Below are positions 1 through 8,054 of a DNA stretch of 64,000 bases, one piece after another (position 1 is the stretch's first letter; every line of letters starts with the position of its first letter). The notes beneath the pieces were generated by a model. It was not told where the DNA came from. It saw only the letters and a list, made by a program, of their open reading frames with translations, and searched no databases. A program made the translations under genes and the position numbers. The DNA lies in NCBI GenBank assembly GCA_040756735.1, contig JBFLYC010000015.1, forward strand, positions 1 to 64,000, in the 5' to 3' direction. This DNA comes from JBFLYC01 sp040756735 (GTDB taxonomy: Bacteria; Bacillota; DSM-16504; Desulfitibacterales; Desulfitibacteraceae).

Positions 1-110
1 CCTTGTATAATCTTTTCCATGGGTTAATCATATCAAAAGATTTGGCTTGAGTCCAGGTGTAATTTACAAAAAAATGCTGCTTTTGAAAAATTAATCTTGA
101 AACATTTTAA

Positions 111-671
111 GGGTGCGAAAGATCAGTTTCAACTGTAGAACAGGCCGAAAGTTTTATTGCGGAAATTAAAGCACAACATAGGGAAGCTACCCACAATGTT
201 TATGCCTTTGCGGTTGGTGATAATGGAGCTTTTAAAAAAGCCAGTGACGACGGGGAGCCCAGTGGAACCGCAGGAAGACCTGTATTGGATGTGATTAACA
301 ATAAAGGTTTGCAGGATGTGGCCGTAGTTGTTACACGCTATTTTGGCGGTAAGCTTTTGGGTGCCGGCGGCCTAATAAGAGCATATAGTCAAGCAGCTGC
401 ACAAGGAATAGATGCAGCTGCAGTGGTAAAAAAAGTTTTACACAGGGAACTCCAGGTGGTCATAGAGTACCCCCTGTACGGCCTGCTGCAGAAAAAAATT
501 GAAGAATTGGGGTTGTATTTAATAGGTGTTGATTACACTGACGTGGTTGAAGTGCATCTTCTGGTTCAAGAACCTGACAAGGATGTAATTATCAAGACCC
601 TAGTTAACCTAAGCAATGGTAAGGCTGAAATTAGCGAGGGCGGTACAGTCTATCTGGATTTTCAGCCTTGA
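111..671 (+). pseudogene. yigZ: YigZ/IMPACT-family protein, N-terminus missing
   Basis: The frame carries the core of the YigZ/IMPACT (UPF0029) family: ATHNVYAF, then SDDGEPSGTAGRP, then VVVTRYFGGKLLGAGGLIRAY, then the C-terminal domain ending at 671. The family is thought to act in translation or RNA-related control; its reaction is not settled. Homology is visible from about 123 (STVEQAESFIAEIK), but an in-frame TAA lies at 108-110 and no ATG, GTG or TTG occurs before the internal ATG at 285, which sits after the most conserved motif. Family members normally have about 25 more residues with a K/S-SRFI motif; I see none in any frame upstream. It is probably a truncated, non-functional copy. 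The other reading is a start at 285 giving a 128-residue remnant. Confidence 0.6.
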
Positions 672-725
672 GTTGCAATTTTTCCACAATAAAATGATTA
701 ATACATTACATTAGGGAGGATTAAG

Positions 726-776
726 ATGCACAAGTGTCGAAGATTAGACAGTGTCAATAATAATTCTCGGAAATGA
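726..776 (+). other. possible 16-residue leader peptide
   Basis: A perfect Shine-Dalgarno (GGGAGGA, 714-720) stands 5 nt before an ATG that opens a 16-codon frame ending in TGA at 774-776. It is in the same frame as the sigma-54 regulator that starts at 807, whose own start has no comparable ribosome site. It may be a leader peptide for translational coupling, or the former start of the regulator now cut off by stops. Coding status is unproven. Confidence 0.3.
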
Positions 777-806
777 CAATATCTTTGACATTGTGAGTGA
801 TGTAAA

Positions 807-2534
807 ATGGCTTTAATAAAAGTTGAAGATTTAAGAGCAAGTGATATTATGAAAGGTCCATTACAGACTATTGAAGGTGGCCTGCCTGCGGCAGACCTTA
901 AAACCTTTGAGCAGCTACCGGCCGCTTTTTTTGTTCAAGGAGCAGAGGAAATAGGGCTGATTACCCCTGATGTCTTGTCTGAAGCCCAGGATGAACAGAC
1001 AGCCCAAGAAATTATGATAACAAATATTCTACCCATTCAGGCAACAGCCTCAATAGAGGACATTATCCCCTTATTATGCGCCTTAACCGGCCAGGGTCTA
1101 ATTCTGGTAGAGGGTGATAGGGGCCCTGTGGGTATTATATCTGTAAGGGACTTGATTGCAGCGTTGTGGAACTGCCTTAAGATTGTAGATGGCAGGCTGA
1201 AAGCAGTCCTAGATTCTGTCAATGAAGCAGTTACCATCATAGATGACCAGGATAATGTTGTGGGCTGGAATTATCGAGCTCAGTCCCTCTATAATATCAA
1301 AAGCAGCGAGATATTAGGCAGGCAAATTGGTGATTTTTTTACCAATCTTGTTGCTACCGAAGCTCGCAAACTGGTAAAGGAATACAGGGATGCCTATCAT
1401 CAACCCTGCCGGGATACCCATGTGCTGATAAATGCCACACCGGTAAGAGTTGGTGAGAAAGTTATAGGAAGTGTATCAAGTGAAAGAGATATTACTGAAA
1501 CTGTTTATCTGCATAGAGAGCTGAGCAAGGCAAGCTCCCAGGTAAAAAAGCTGGAAAAGGCCATTAACAAGATAAATGGACCAAAGGACCCCTTTTCCAA
1601 AATAAGAGGTCAGAGTAAAAAGCTGAAAGAAGCTATTTCAATGGCTAGAAGAGTAGCAGTTACCAATGCCTCGGTATTAATCAGGGGAGAAAGTGGGACA
1701 GGCAAAGAACTTTTTGCCGAGGCTATTCACCAGGAGAGCTCTCGCAAGGATCATCCTTTTGTAGTAATCAACTGCGGAGCCATACCTTCCACTTTGTTTG
1801 AGAGTGAACTCTTTGGCTACAGTGCAGGGGCTTTCACCGGCGCTGACCGCAAGGGAAAACCAGGGAAATTTGAAATGGCCGACAAGGGGACTATTTTTCT
1901 TGACGAGATAGGGGAACTGCAGCTTGATATGCAGGTTAAGCTCCTGCGTGTGCTCCAGAATAGGGTGTTCTATAGGGTTGGGGGCAGGGAGCCAATTCAC
2001 ATTGATGTCAGGGTCATTGCGGCTACCAATAGAGATCTAGAGCGAATGATAGGAGAAGGAACCTTTCGTAAAGATTTGTATTACAGGCTAAATGTGGTAT
2101 CCCTGGACATTCCGTCTTTAAGAGAGCGGAAAGAAGATATTGTTGATATGGTAACTCTTTTTGCTAATGAGTTCAGCAGTCTATACGACAAGGAGATTTT
2201 AAAAATTAGTCCGGATATCATGGCCCTTATCCTAAACTACTCATGGCCGGGCAATGTAAGAGAGTTGAGAAATGTTGTAGAAAGACTGGTTATTCTTGCA
2301 GAAGAAGGAACAGCGAAAAAGGAGCATCTGCCTGAGCAGATTAAACTCTACCGTTTAAGTCAGCTGAATGAACCCATATCAAGCCTGGCAGAAGAAACGG
2401 AGAGAACTGAAAGACAGATGATCCTGCGGACCCTGGAAGAATGTCAAGGCAATAAATCCCAGGCAGCCAAAGCCCTGGGCATACCCCGAAGCACTTTGTA
2501 CTACAAACTTAAAATCTTGGATATTAAATACTAA
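807..2534 (+). CDS. sigma-54-dependent transcriptional activator with CBS and PAS domains
   Basis: A 575-residue enhancer-binding protein. Order: CBS-like domain pair (about 1-125), PAS sensor (about 130-240, with IIDDQDNVVGWN), short coiled linker, AAA+ sigma-54 interaction domain (about 265-500) and a Fis-type helix-turn-helix (about 525-570, NKSQAAKALGIPRSTLYYKL). Walker A is GESGTGKE near residue 294, the sigma-54 contact loop is the canonical GAFTGA near 341, and an NYSWPGNVREL motif follows. It should drive open-complex formation at -24/-12 promoters. The CBS part suggests sensing of an adenine nucleotide or related ligand. No clear TGGCAC-N5-TTGC promoter was found in the window, so its targets are unknown. 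Some purine clusters (E. coli ygeV) include such an activator, but this one lies 25 kb from the purine genes. Confidence 0.9.
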   Translation: MALIKVEDLRASDIMKGPLQTIEGGLPAADLKTFEQLPAAFFVQGAEEIGLITPDVLSEAQDEQTAQEIMITNILPIQATASIEDIIPLLCALTGQGLILVEGDRGPVGIISVRDLIAALWNCLKIVDGRLKAVLDSVNEAVTIIDDQDNVVGWNYRAQSLYNIKSSEILGRQIGDFFTNLVATEARKLVKEYRDAYHQPCRDTHVLINATPVRVGEKVIGSVSSERDITETVYLHRELSKASSQVKKLEKAINKINGPKDPFSKIRGQSKKLKEAISMARRVAVTNASVLIRGESGTGKELFAEAIHQESSRKDHPFVVINCGAIPSTLFESELFGYSAGAFTGADRKGKPGKFEMADKGTIFLDEIGELQLDMQVKLLRVLQNRVFYRVGGREPIHIDVRVIAATNRDLERMIGEGTFRKDLYYRLNVVSLDIPSLRERKEDIVDMVTLFANEFSSLYDKEILKISPDIMALILNYSWPGNVRELRNVVERLVILAEEGTAKKEHLPEQIKLYRLSQLNEPISSLAEETERTERQMILRTLEECQGNKSQAAKALGIPRSTLYYKLKILDIKY

Positions 2535-2568
2535 TAAATATTAACAACAAATATTAAATTTTGTAAGG

Positions 2569-2627
2569 AATCACCTCAGTTTTACGTTTCTATTTATAGA
2601 AAAGTAAAAAACGAGGTGATTTTTTTG
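2569..2627 (+). terminator. intrinsic terminator overlapping the next gene's ribosome site
   Basis: AATCACCTC (2569-2577) pairs perfectly with GAGGTGATT (2613-2621), extended inside by GTTTTAC against GTAAAAAAC, and seven T follow. It ends the sigma-54 activator transcript. The 3' arm contains the GAGGTGA ribosome site for the TTG at 2625, so it may double as an attenuator. Confidence 0.75.
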
Positions 2628-3065
2628 TTCAGGAAGGTTATTGTATTGCTGTTGATAACGATTTTTGCATGTAGTATGAATATCCCAGCTAAAGCTTCGA
2701 TATCAAAGGATACCTTTGATATCGGTTTGCCTGGTGATATTTCACCATCATGGGTAATGATTAAGACTGTAACCAACGGTCTTGATATCAGCTCTAACGG
2801 TAATGCCTCCATGGTATCACGCATATCTACATACAATGATGTAGATATCATACAGATTTCCGCGCACCTGCAAAGATATGAAAAGGATTCATGGGTGACT
2901 GTTAAAAACTGGACAGAAACTTATGAAGGGTCATCATCAGCATTATGGTCAAAAAGCTGGTATGTCAACAAAGGTTATTCCTACAGACTGATGACATATT
3001 TTTATGTTGCAAAAGGTTCATCCGATGAAGGCACTATATTGATATCGGGAGTTAAGCATTACTAA
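2625..3065 (+). CDS. small secreted protein, DUF6147-like
   Basis: A protein of about 146 residues with a signal peptide: short basic start, hydrophobic stretch and an A-x-A type cleavage region (PAKAS) near residue 25. The mature part resembles the DUF6147 family of Gram-positive exported proteins, with a LQRYEKDSWVTVKNW stretch and a C-terminal WYVNKGYSYRLMTYFYV segment. Function is unknown; the recurrent aromatic and glycine pattern suggests a small beta-sandwich. Start: GAGGTGA (2613-2619) is 5 nt before TTG at 2625; the GTG at 2616 lies inside that site and is unlikely. The ribosome site is buried in the terminator stem of the preceding gene, so expression probably needs that hairpin opened or a promoter inside it. 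Confidence 0.7.
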   Translation: MFRKVIVLLLITIFACSMNIPAKASISKDTFDIGLPGDISPSWVMIKTVTNGLDISSNGNASMVSRISTYNDVDIIQISAHLQRYEKDSWVTVKNWTETYEGSSSALWSKSWYVNKGYSYRLMTYFYVAKGSSDEGTILISGVKHY

Positions 3066-3125
3066 GATTGGAACATTTCAAGCAGAGCGTTGGACAAGCA
3101 AAAAACATTTAAAAATTATAATATT

Positions 3126-3257
3126 CCCGGGCAAATTAAGGTAACTTGGCAGATCCCATTTGCCCGGGTACACCCTCCTTTACCAAAGGCAAAGGTGAGG
3201 TTTGAGTATATTTTAAACCTGCCCCAGCCTGAAGTAAAGGAGAGATTAAGGCTGGGG
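3126..3257. repeat. cluster of four short inverted repeats
   Basis: Four hairpins follow one another: CCCGGGCAAAT (3126-3136) with its complement at 3158-3168; CCTTT/AAAGG (3177-3189); AGGTTT/AAACCT (3198-3220); CCCCAGCCT (3222-3230) with AGGCTGGGG (3249-3257). A 67-codon frame (3090-3293, TTG start, weak ribosome site) runs across it but looks incidental. The density of GC-rich palindromes suggests a structured RNA or a mobile palindromic element. No known family was recognised. Confidence 0.5.
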
Positions 3258-3353
3258 GAGGCGGTGTTTATGAGGGTAAAATTGTATGTTTAATGATGTT
3301 ATGTGTATAGAGGGTATATCATTTTAAGTTTAGAGAGGGAGAAGAAATGAAAA

Positions 3354-3850
3354 TTAAAAAAATATATTTTCTTTGATTTTCTCAACTTCTTTCAATCGCT
3401 GCAGCTCTTCTTCATCCTCTGGTTCGCCAACAAACATAACCGCACTTCGTTTTATTCGTGATCGGTATTCTAGAGAATGAAAATACAAAGAGTGAATAAG
3501 GGAGTTCAGGCGTTTTTCATCAGAGTCAATATGTCGCTATCCTCCAAAGCCTGAAGGTACTCATGCATTTTATATGACAACATACAAACATATTTCATGT
3601 AGTCCATAGGAACTCTCTTTTCCTTCTGCTCCTCTAAAAGTTGCAGGAAGTCTTCAGCCTTTTCTTCTGTTATTTCACCTTTTTCTAGTAGTAACTGCTG
3701 GTAGGAATTCATTTCGGCAATAAATTCCTCTCCCTTCTCTATAGAAAAAGCTTAAAACCAATCATATATTTTCACATAGAAAAACTCATCATGCACCTTT
3801 CTAAAAACTTTTTCAATTTCATCTTTTACTATTAGTACCAGATATTGCAT
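3354..3850 (-). pseudogene. decayed small gene of unknown family (one stop, one frameshift)
   Basis: On the minus strand a frame starts at ATG 3850 (MQYLVLIVKDEIEKVF...) and hits TAA at 3752-3754. The same frame then reads on through EKGEEFIAEMNSYQQLL to a second stop near 3506. Just before that stop, reading shifted by one base continues as DSDEKRLNSLIHSLYFHS...FVGEPEDEEELQRLK to TAA at 3354. The three pieces together give about 160 charged, helical residues. The simplest view is one gene broken by a nonsense mutation and a frameshift. The alternative is two or three separate tiny genes; the piece from ATG 3712 is 68 residues. I do not recognise the family. It is the only minus-strand unit in this part. 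Confidence 0.5.
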
Positions 3851-3908
3851 TTTTGTTATACTTTTAAAGAAAATTTTTGTAGTATAATGGCTAATGGAGG
3901 TGACCTAG

Positions 3909-4115
3909 TTGAAAGAACTAAAAATTAGAAATGTTTTACCGGAAGATTTGGATTGCATTGCACATATAGAATTTGCTTTCCTACTGCTGGGAAGCAGAGG
4001 GGGAAGCAGAGGGACGGGGTTGTTGCTTTCCAGATTTAATAAATCTAGCATCAAGGTGGATGTTATTGAAAGGATAGTATGGGGTATATCAGGGGAACAG
4101 TACCTATTTAGGTAG
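3909..4115 (+). pseudogene. GNAT acetyltransferase N-terminal fragment cut by a repeat
   Basis: The frame begins after a good ribosome site (GGAGGTGA, 3897-3904) at TTG 3909. Its first 20 residues (MKELKIRNVLPEDLDCIAHI) look like the first strand and helix of a GNAT N-acetyltransferase. From about 3990 the sequence becomes the palindromic repeat with GAAGCAGAGGGACGGGG, and no acetyl-CoA binding motif follows. The gene is a remnant of at most 68 residues where a GNAT needs about 150. The family call rests on a short segment and is tentative. Confidence 0.45.
3991..4030 (+). repeat. palindromic repeat, GGGACGGGG core, copy 1
   Basis: GAAGCAGAGGG followed by GAAGCAGAGGGACGGGG and TTGTTGCTTTC; the outer GGAAGCA/TGCTTTCC arms are complementary. 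The same arrangement with a doubled GAAGCAGAGGG recurs at 6125-6169. Confidence 0.65.
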
Positions 4116-4298
4116 TGATACCAGGTATGAAGCATGGGTTCCTAACTGGTAATAATTTTATTTGGTGTTTTATATTATGAGATATAAAGATATTTAATAT
4201 GGCATAAAAATTAATCTGTATAATAAAAGGAGCCCAGAAGTATGCCAAGTTTAAATGTCAAATTTGAGGAGTTATGGGGATAAAAAAGGAGGAGAGGT

Positions 4299-6014
4299 AT
4301 GTCTGTATTAAGCTATAAGAAATTTATGGAAGAAGTAAAGGTTCGTTTAGACACTTTTTCTAACGAAGATTTTCGTAATCTGATTTTAAGCTGGGCCGAT
4401 GAGAAGCATCCTTCACAGAGGCAAGAGTTTCTGGATGAATTAACGCCGCCTAGGCAGAAGAAGGAAATTATATTCAATGTGGAGACGTTGATGGGTAAGA
4501 TAGAAGCATTTGCGCAAAGAGTCCTAAATGGCGAATACTGCGATGGATGGGGCTGGGATGATGCTATCCATGAAGAAAGAGATTGGGGTGATGAAAGCTG
4601 GGCGGAGGAAATGGACGAATTTTTTCTGCAAGCCAGAAGCTTATTGCTGCAGGGGAAATATAAGCTTGCTGAGGAAGCCTACACAAGATTATTCGGTATC
4701 TTGGAAATGGGACAGGACCCCGGTCATCTTCCGGGCGACCCTGATCATAGCAATATGCTGAAAGTTGATATGAATGAGCAGGTTGCGCTCTTCCTCAGGT
4801 CTGTATATATGAATTCCGCTTCCGAGGAGCGGCCGGTTTCATTGCATGAAGCAATGAATGAATATGGGTATCTTGCCCGTAAAGTCAAATTAAGAGACAT
4901 AATGAATGCTTTAGACTCCTTGTTGCCTGATTTTGATATTTTTTTGTCAGAATGGATTGAATTCCTGAAGAATCAAAACAGAATGGATACCAGCGAGTTG
5001 CTTAGGGAAGCCGTATTAATAAAAGGTGGTATTCCTGCTATTTCTGAATTCGCAAGACAATATGCGAACAAATACCCCAGGGCATATATTGATTGGATTG
5101 CGGCTTTAGAGGCAGAAGGAGACACAGAATTGGTTATTCAGACTGCCAGGGAAGGTTTGTCCAGAATTCCACGGGACTATACAGTAAGGGCTGAGGTGGC
5201 CGAAACCATTTCAAGAATAGGAGAAAAGCTGACTGATAATGAGTTGAAACTGGAGGGATATGGAGAAAGCTTTTATTCCAAACCTTCTATGGGATATTTG
5301 CTGGATTTGTATATTACCGCTATGGAATGCGGCAGATTTGAAGAAGTACGGGATAAAGCAGAACAAAGGATTATGGAGCTTCGAGGTAAAAACAGAGTAC
5401 CTGCAAGCGACTACTACGATAATGAGCGAAACACGTCTTCCGTATCCGAGACGGTATTATACAATACCCTGCTTCTAGGCGGAAGATATGAAAAGGTATT
5501 TGAAATGTGCAAAGGTAATGGTCCCCTTGGATGGAGTTCCAGTGAGAATCCCAGGCCTGTATTTGTCACTTTTATGATGGTTCTATTATCGAAAGAAGGA
5601 ATACATTCAAAAGTCCTTATTAAGCAGTGGGAAGAAGCGATTGGAAACACGAGTTACCGTGCGGAAAAGGAGTATATTGAAAAGTATAAGAAGATTATTA
5701 ACCGTATCAAGGAATCTATGCAATTAACCGGTGAGCAAGAGGAGTTTTATCTGAAATGGTGCACAAATGAAATAGGACGCAGGATAGATGCAATTGTCAG
5801 TAACCAGCACCGAGGAAGCTATCATAAAGCAGCAGGACTATTGGTCGCAATGGCTGAAACATTAGCTAACAGGGAAGAAAAGCAGAAGGGTATGGACTTG
5901 GTTGAAAGATATAGGAATAAATATCCCCGGCATTCGGCATTCAAGAGCGAGATTACACAAGCATTGCAAGCATCCGGTTTGTTTGACGTAAGAACCTCCA
6001 GAAAAGGTAGGTAA
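4299..6014 (+). CDS. large helical-repeat protein (TPR-like), function unknown
   Basis: A soluble 571-residue protein with no signal peptide or membrane segment. It is rich in paired amphipathic helices of TPR or alpha-solenoid character (for example AEEAYTRLFGILEMG and ARQYANKYPRAYIDWIAALEAEGD). The C-terminus (residues about 510-565, AAGLLVAMAETLANREEKQK then YRNKYPRHSAFKSEI) resembles the tail of proteins that accompany SWIM zinc fingers, but no zinc-finger cysteines are seen. The N-terminal part has an unusual Trp/Asp-rich stretch (CDGWGWDDAIHEERDWGDE, about 80-100). The start is supported by AAGGAGGAGAGGT directly before ATG 4299. It stands alone between repeat-rich stretches, so context does not indicate a role; a scaffold or regulatory role is possible but unproven. 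Confidence 0.75.
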   Translation: MSVLSYKKFMEEVKVRLDTFSNEDFRNLILSWADEKHPSQRQEFLDELTPPRQKKEIIFNVETLMGKIEAFAQRVLNGEYCDGWGWDDAIHEERDWGDESWAEEMDEFFLQARSLLLQGKYKLAEEAYTRLFGILEMGQDPGHLPGDPDHSNMLKVDMNEQVALFLRSVYMNSASEERPVSLHEAMNEYGYLARKVKLRDIMNALDSLLPDFDIFLSEWIEFLKNQNRMDTSELLREAVLIKGGIPAISEFARQYANKYPRAYIDWIAALEAEGDTELVIQTAREGLSRIPRDYTVRAEVAETISRIGEKLTDNELKLEGYGESFYSKPSMGYLLDLYITAMECGRFEEVRDKAEQRIMELRGKNRVPASDYYDNERNTSSVSETVLYNTLLLGGRYEKVFEMCKGNGPLGWSSSENPRPVFVTFMMVLLSKEGIHSKVLIKQWEEAIGNTSYRAEKEYIEKYKKIINRIKESMQLTGEQEEFYLKWCTNEIGRRIDAIVSNQHRGSYHKAAGLLVAMAETLANREEKQKGMDLVERYRNKYPRHSAFKSEITQALQASGLFDVRTSRKGR

Positions 6015-6419
6015 ATAATACTGCGATAATTGTGTTTTTACATTCGTATAGTATTGATGGCGTTAACCTTGAAAATATAAAGCCCTCAGCATATTGCGTG
6101 AGATGATTGATAAGCTGCTAGAGCAGAAGCAGAGGGACGTAGAAGCAGAGGGACGGGGTTGTTGCTTTTCATGCAAAGGTTTTTAGAGGGAATTAAATAA
6201 GGTGAGCAAAGTTGGAATTCAGGCCTTTTTTATCAGATCTGGATTTTCTATTTTGCTCACTCTTTTCTTGTTAATTTGTCGTTTTGAAAAAGGGTTCTCC
6301 CTATTCTGAAGATGAATTGAAAAACTAATTAAGTTGTATAATGATGCTATAAAAAATTTACTCTGTTAAAAGGGCGGCAGCTTTGTTAAAATTAAATAAA
6401 TGTTGTTTGGTGATGTTAA
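6015..6419. other. non-coding stretch between the TPR-like gene and yqeC
   Basis: No credible gene. It holds the second GGGACGGGG repeat (6125-6169), a long-loop inverted repeat GTGAGCAAA (6202-6210) / TTTGCTCAC (6252-6260) followed by a T-rich run that could terminate the upstream transcript, and a TATAAT at 6337-6342 that may belong to the yqeC promoter, though no good -35 is at the right distance. Confidence 0.45.
6125..6169 (+). repeat. palindromic repeat, GGGACGGGG core, copy 2
   Basis: GAAGCAGAGGGACGT then GAAGCAGAGGGACGGGG and TTGTTGCTTTT, matching the copy at 3991-4030 over the 27-base core, including the partial duplication of its left end. Confidence 0.65.
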
Positions 6420-7175
6420 ATGACATTTAATAAGGATTTTATAGAAGTTTTAGGAATAAGACCTGGTCAAATGGTTACCATGGTTGGAGCTGGGGGTAAA
6501 ACAAGTCTCTTGCAGCTTTTATGCAAGGAACTTGTTGAGGAGGGTTTCTCAGTTATCATGACTACAACCACCAAGATTTACCCGCCATCAGATCGGGGAT
6601 CTCTAGTGCTTACAGGCAGCTGCCTGGACCTTGGCCTCATTAAGGACAAGCTTGCTCAAAGAGGCGCTGTTTGTGTGGGCAGTGAAATAAACCATGAGCA
6701 TAAGCTTGTTGGTCTTACTGCCAGTCAAGCTGATGCCTGCCTTGAACTTGCAGATTTCGTCTTGGTGGAGGGAGATGGGGCAGCGGGCAAGAGTTTCAAG
6801 GCTCCAGGATTGCACGAACCTGTGATACCTGAAAGGTCAACAATAGTATGTGCAGTTGCAGGCCTTTCCATAATCGGTAGGAAGTTAAAATCAGACATTG
6901 TACACAGGCCCGAGTTTGTTGCAAAGATTACAGGTTTAACCTGGGGTGATGTAATTGGTGCGAAAGCCATTGCAAAGGTTCTGGCCAGGCCGGAAGGGTA
7001 TTATACATCCAAATATTCATACTTGCCGGTTTTAAATCAGGCTGATAACGAAAGACTTCTTGACTGTGGAGTTGAGGTTGCTCAAGAAATATTTGCCTTA
7101 AATCCTTTGATACAGCAGGTTGTGCTGACATCGGCCAAATGCAGCCCGGCAATAAGAAAGGTTCTTAACAGGTAA
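6420..7175 (+). CDS. yqeC: YqeC, selenium-molybdenum hydroxylase cofactor protein
   Basis: A 251-residue protein of the YqeC family, a marker of organisms that place labile selenium in molybdenum hydroxylases. A P-loop-like MVGAGGKTSLLQLL (about residues 20-33) and TTTTKIYPP show the nucleotide-binding N-terminal half; FVLVEGDGAAGKSFKAP (about 117-133) is the second conserved block. The exact reaction is not established; a kinase- or transferase-like step in cofactor maturation is assumed from genetics and co-occurrence. It precedes yqeB by 24 bp, so the two are probably co-transcribed. Its presence fits the selenium-type xanthine dehydrogenases further on. No strong ribosome site was seen (GGTGATGTTAA before ATG). 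Confidence 0.9.
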   Translation: MTFNKDFIEVLGIRPGQMVTMVGAGGKTSLLQLLCKELVEEGFSVIMTTTTKIYPPSDRGSLVLTGSCLDLGLIKDKLAQRGAVCVGSEINHEHKLVGLTASQADACLELADFVLVEGDGAAGKSFKAPGLHEPVIPERSTIVCAVAGLSIIGRKLKSDIVHRPEFVAKITGLTWGDVIGAKAIAKVLARPEGYYTSKYSYLPVLNQADNERLLDCGVEVAQEIFALNPLIQQVVLTSAKCSPAIRKVLNR

Positions 7176-7199
7176 CCTTGTACATGGCAGGAGGAATTT

Positions 7200-8012
7200 G
7201 TGGTGCTGGTTCTTATTAAAGGAGCAGGCGATTTGGCTTCAGGTGTGGCACATCGCCTGGTAAAAAGCGGATTTAAGGTTGTAATGACAGAAATAGCCCA
7301 ACCTACGATGGTGCGCAGGACAGTGTCTTATGGTGAAGCAGTTTATGACAACTGTGCTGTTGTAGAAGGCGTGACAGCTAGAAAAGTCAGCGCTGTCAGC
7401 AGTATGCATTCCTTGTGGGAAAAAGGTGAAATTCCTGTAGTAGTCGATCCCCAGGCTTTGATTGTTGAAGAGCTTAAACCCGATGTAATAGTTGATGCCA
7501 TCCTGGCAAAGAGGAATACAGGTACCTTTAGAGGGCAGGCTCCTTTAACCATTGGGTTGGGTCCTGGGTTCACTGCAGGGCAGGATGTTGATGTAGTGGT
7601 GGAAACAATGCGGGGACATTATTTAGGCACAGTAATCTACTCTGGCAGTGCAATGCCCGATACAGGAGTTCCTGGAGAAATCGGCAGTCATAGTATTAAA
7701 AGGTTGTTAAGGGCTCCTGCTGCCGGTATTTTTAAAGGGCATTATCAAATAGGCGATCAGGTTTCAGAGAGTGATGTTGTAGGAGAAGTTGCCGGCAGCC
7801 CTGTGCAGGCACAAATTGCCGGTGTATTAAGGGGATTGATTAGAACCGGAACAACCGTTTTTGCAGGCATGAAAATCGGTGACATTGATCCCAGGGGTAA
7901 AATTGAGCATTGTTTCAGTATTTCTGATAAAGCAAGGGCCATTGCTGGAGGAGTATTAGAGGCCATCTTGTCTAAAATAGACAATACAAGCATACGTTTC
8001 AAAGATTTTTAA
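7200..8012 (+). CDS. yqeB: YqeB, selenium-dependent molybdenum cofactor protein
   Basis: A 270-residue member of the YqeB (EF2563) family, the partner marker of YqeC. A Rossmann-like start (VLVLIKGAGDLASGVAHRL) resembles the NAD-binding half of XdhC/CoxI-type cofactor sulfuration proteins. Later blocks include DAILAKRNTGTFRGQAP (about residues 97-113) and VVETMRGHYLGTVIYSG. By analogy with XdhC it may insert selenium in place of the terminal sulfur of the molybdenum cofactor; that is inference. Start: AGGAGG 5-6 nt before GTG 7200, with a second GTG codon right after. Co-directional with yqeC and followed 42 bp on by a regulator. Confidence 0.9.
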   Translation: MVLVLIKGAGDLASGVAHRLVKSGFKVVMTEIAQPTMVRRTVSYGEAVYDNCAVVEGVTARKVSAVSSMHSLWEKGEIPVVVDPQALIVEELKPDVIVDAILAKRNTGTFRGQAPLTIGLGPGFTAGQDVDVVVETMRGHYLGTVIYSGSAMPDTGVPGEIGSHSIKRLLRAPAAGIFKGHYQIGDQVSESDVVGEVAGSPVQAQIAGVLRGLIRTGTTVFAGMKIGDIDPRGKIEHCFSISDKARAIAGGVLEAILSKIDNTSIRFKDF

Positions 8013-8054
8013 AAGATTTTTAAAACTTTTCTAATTGACAAGGAGGAGGAGCTG

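Noticed and set aside
3090..3293. 67-codon ORF as a real gene
   Set aside because: No good ribosome site and most of its length is made of hairpin arms; treated as a structured element instead.
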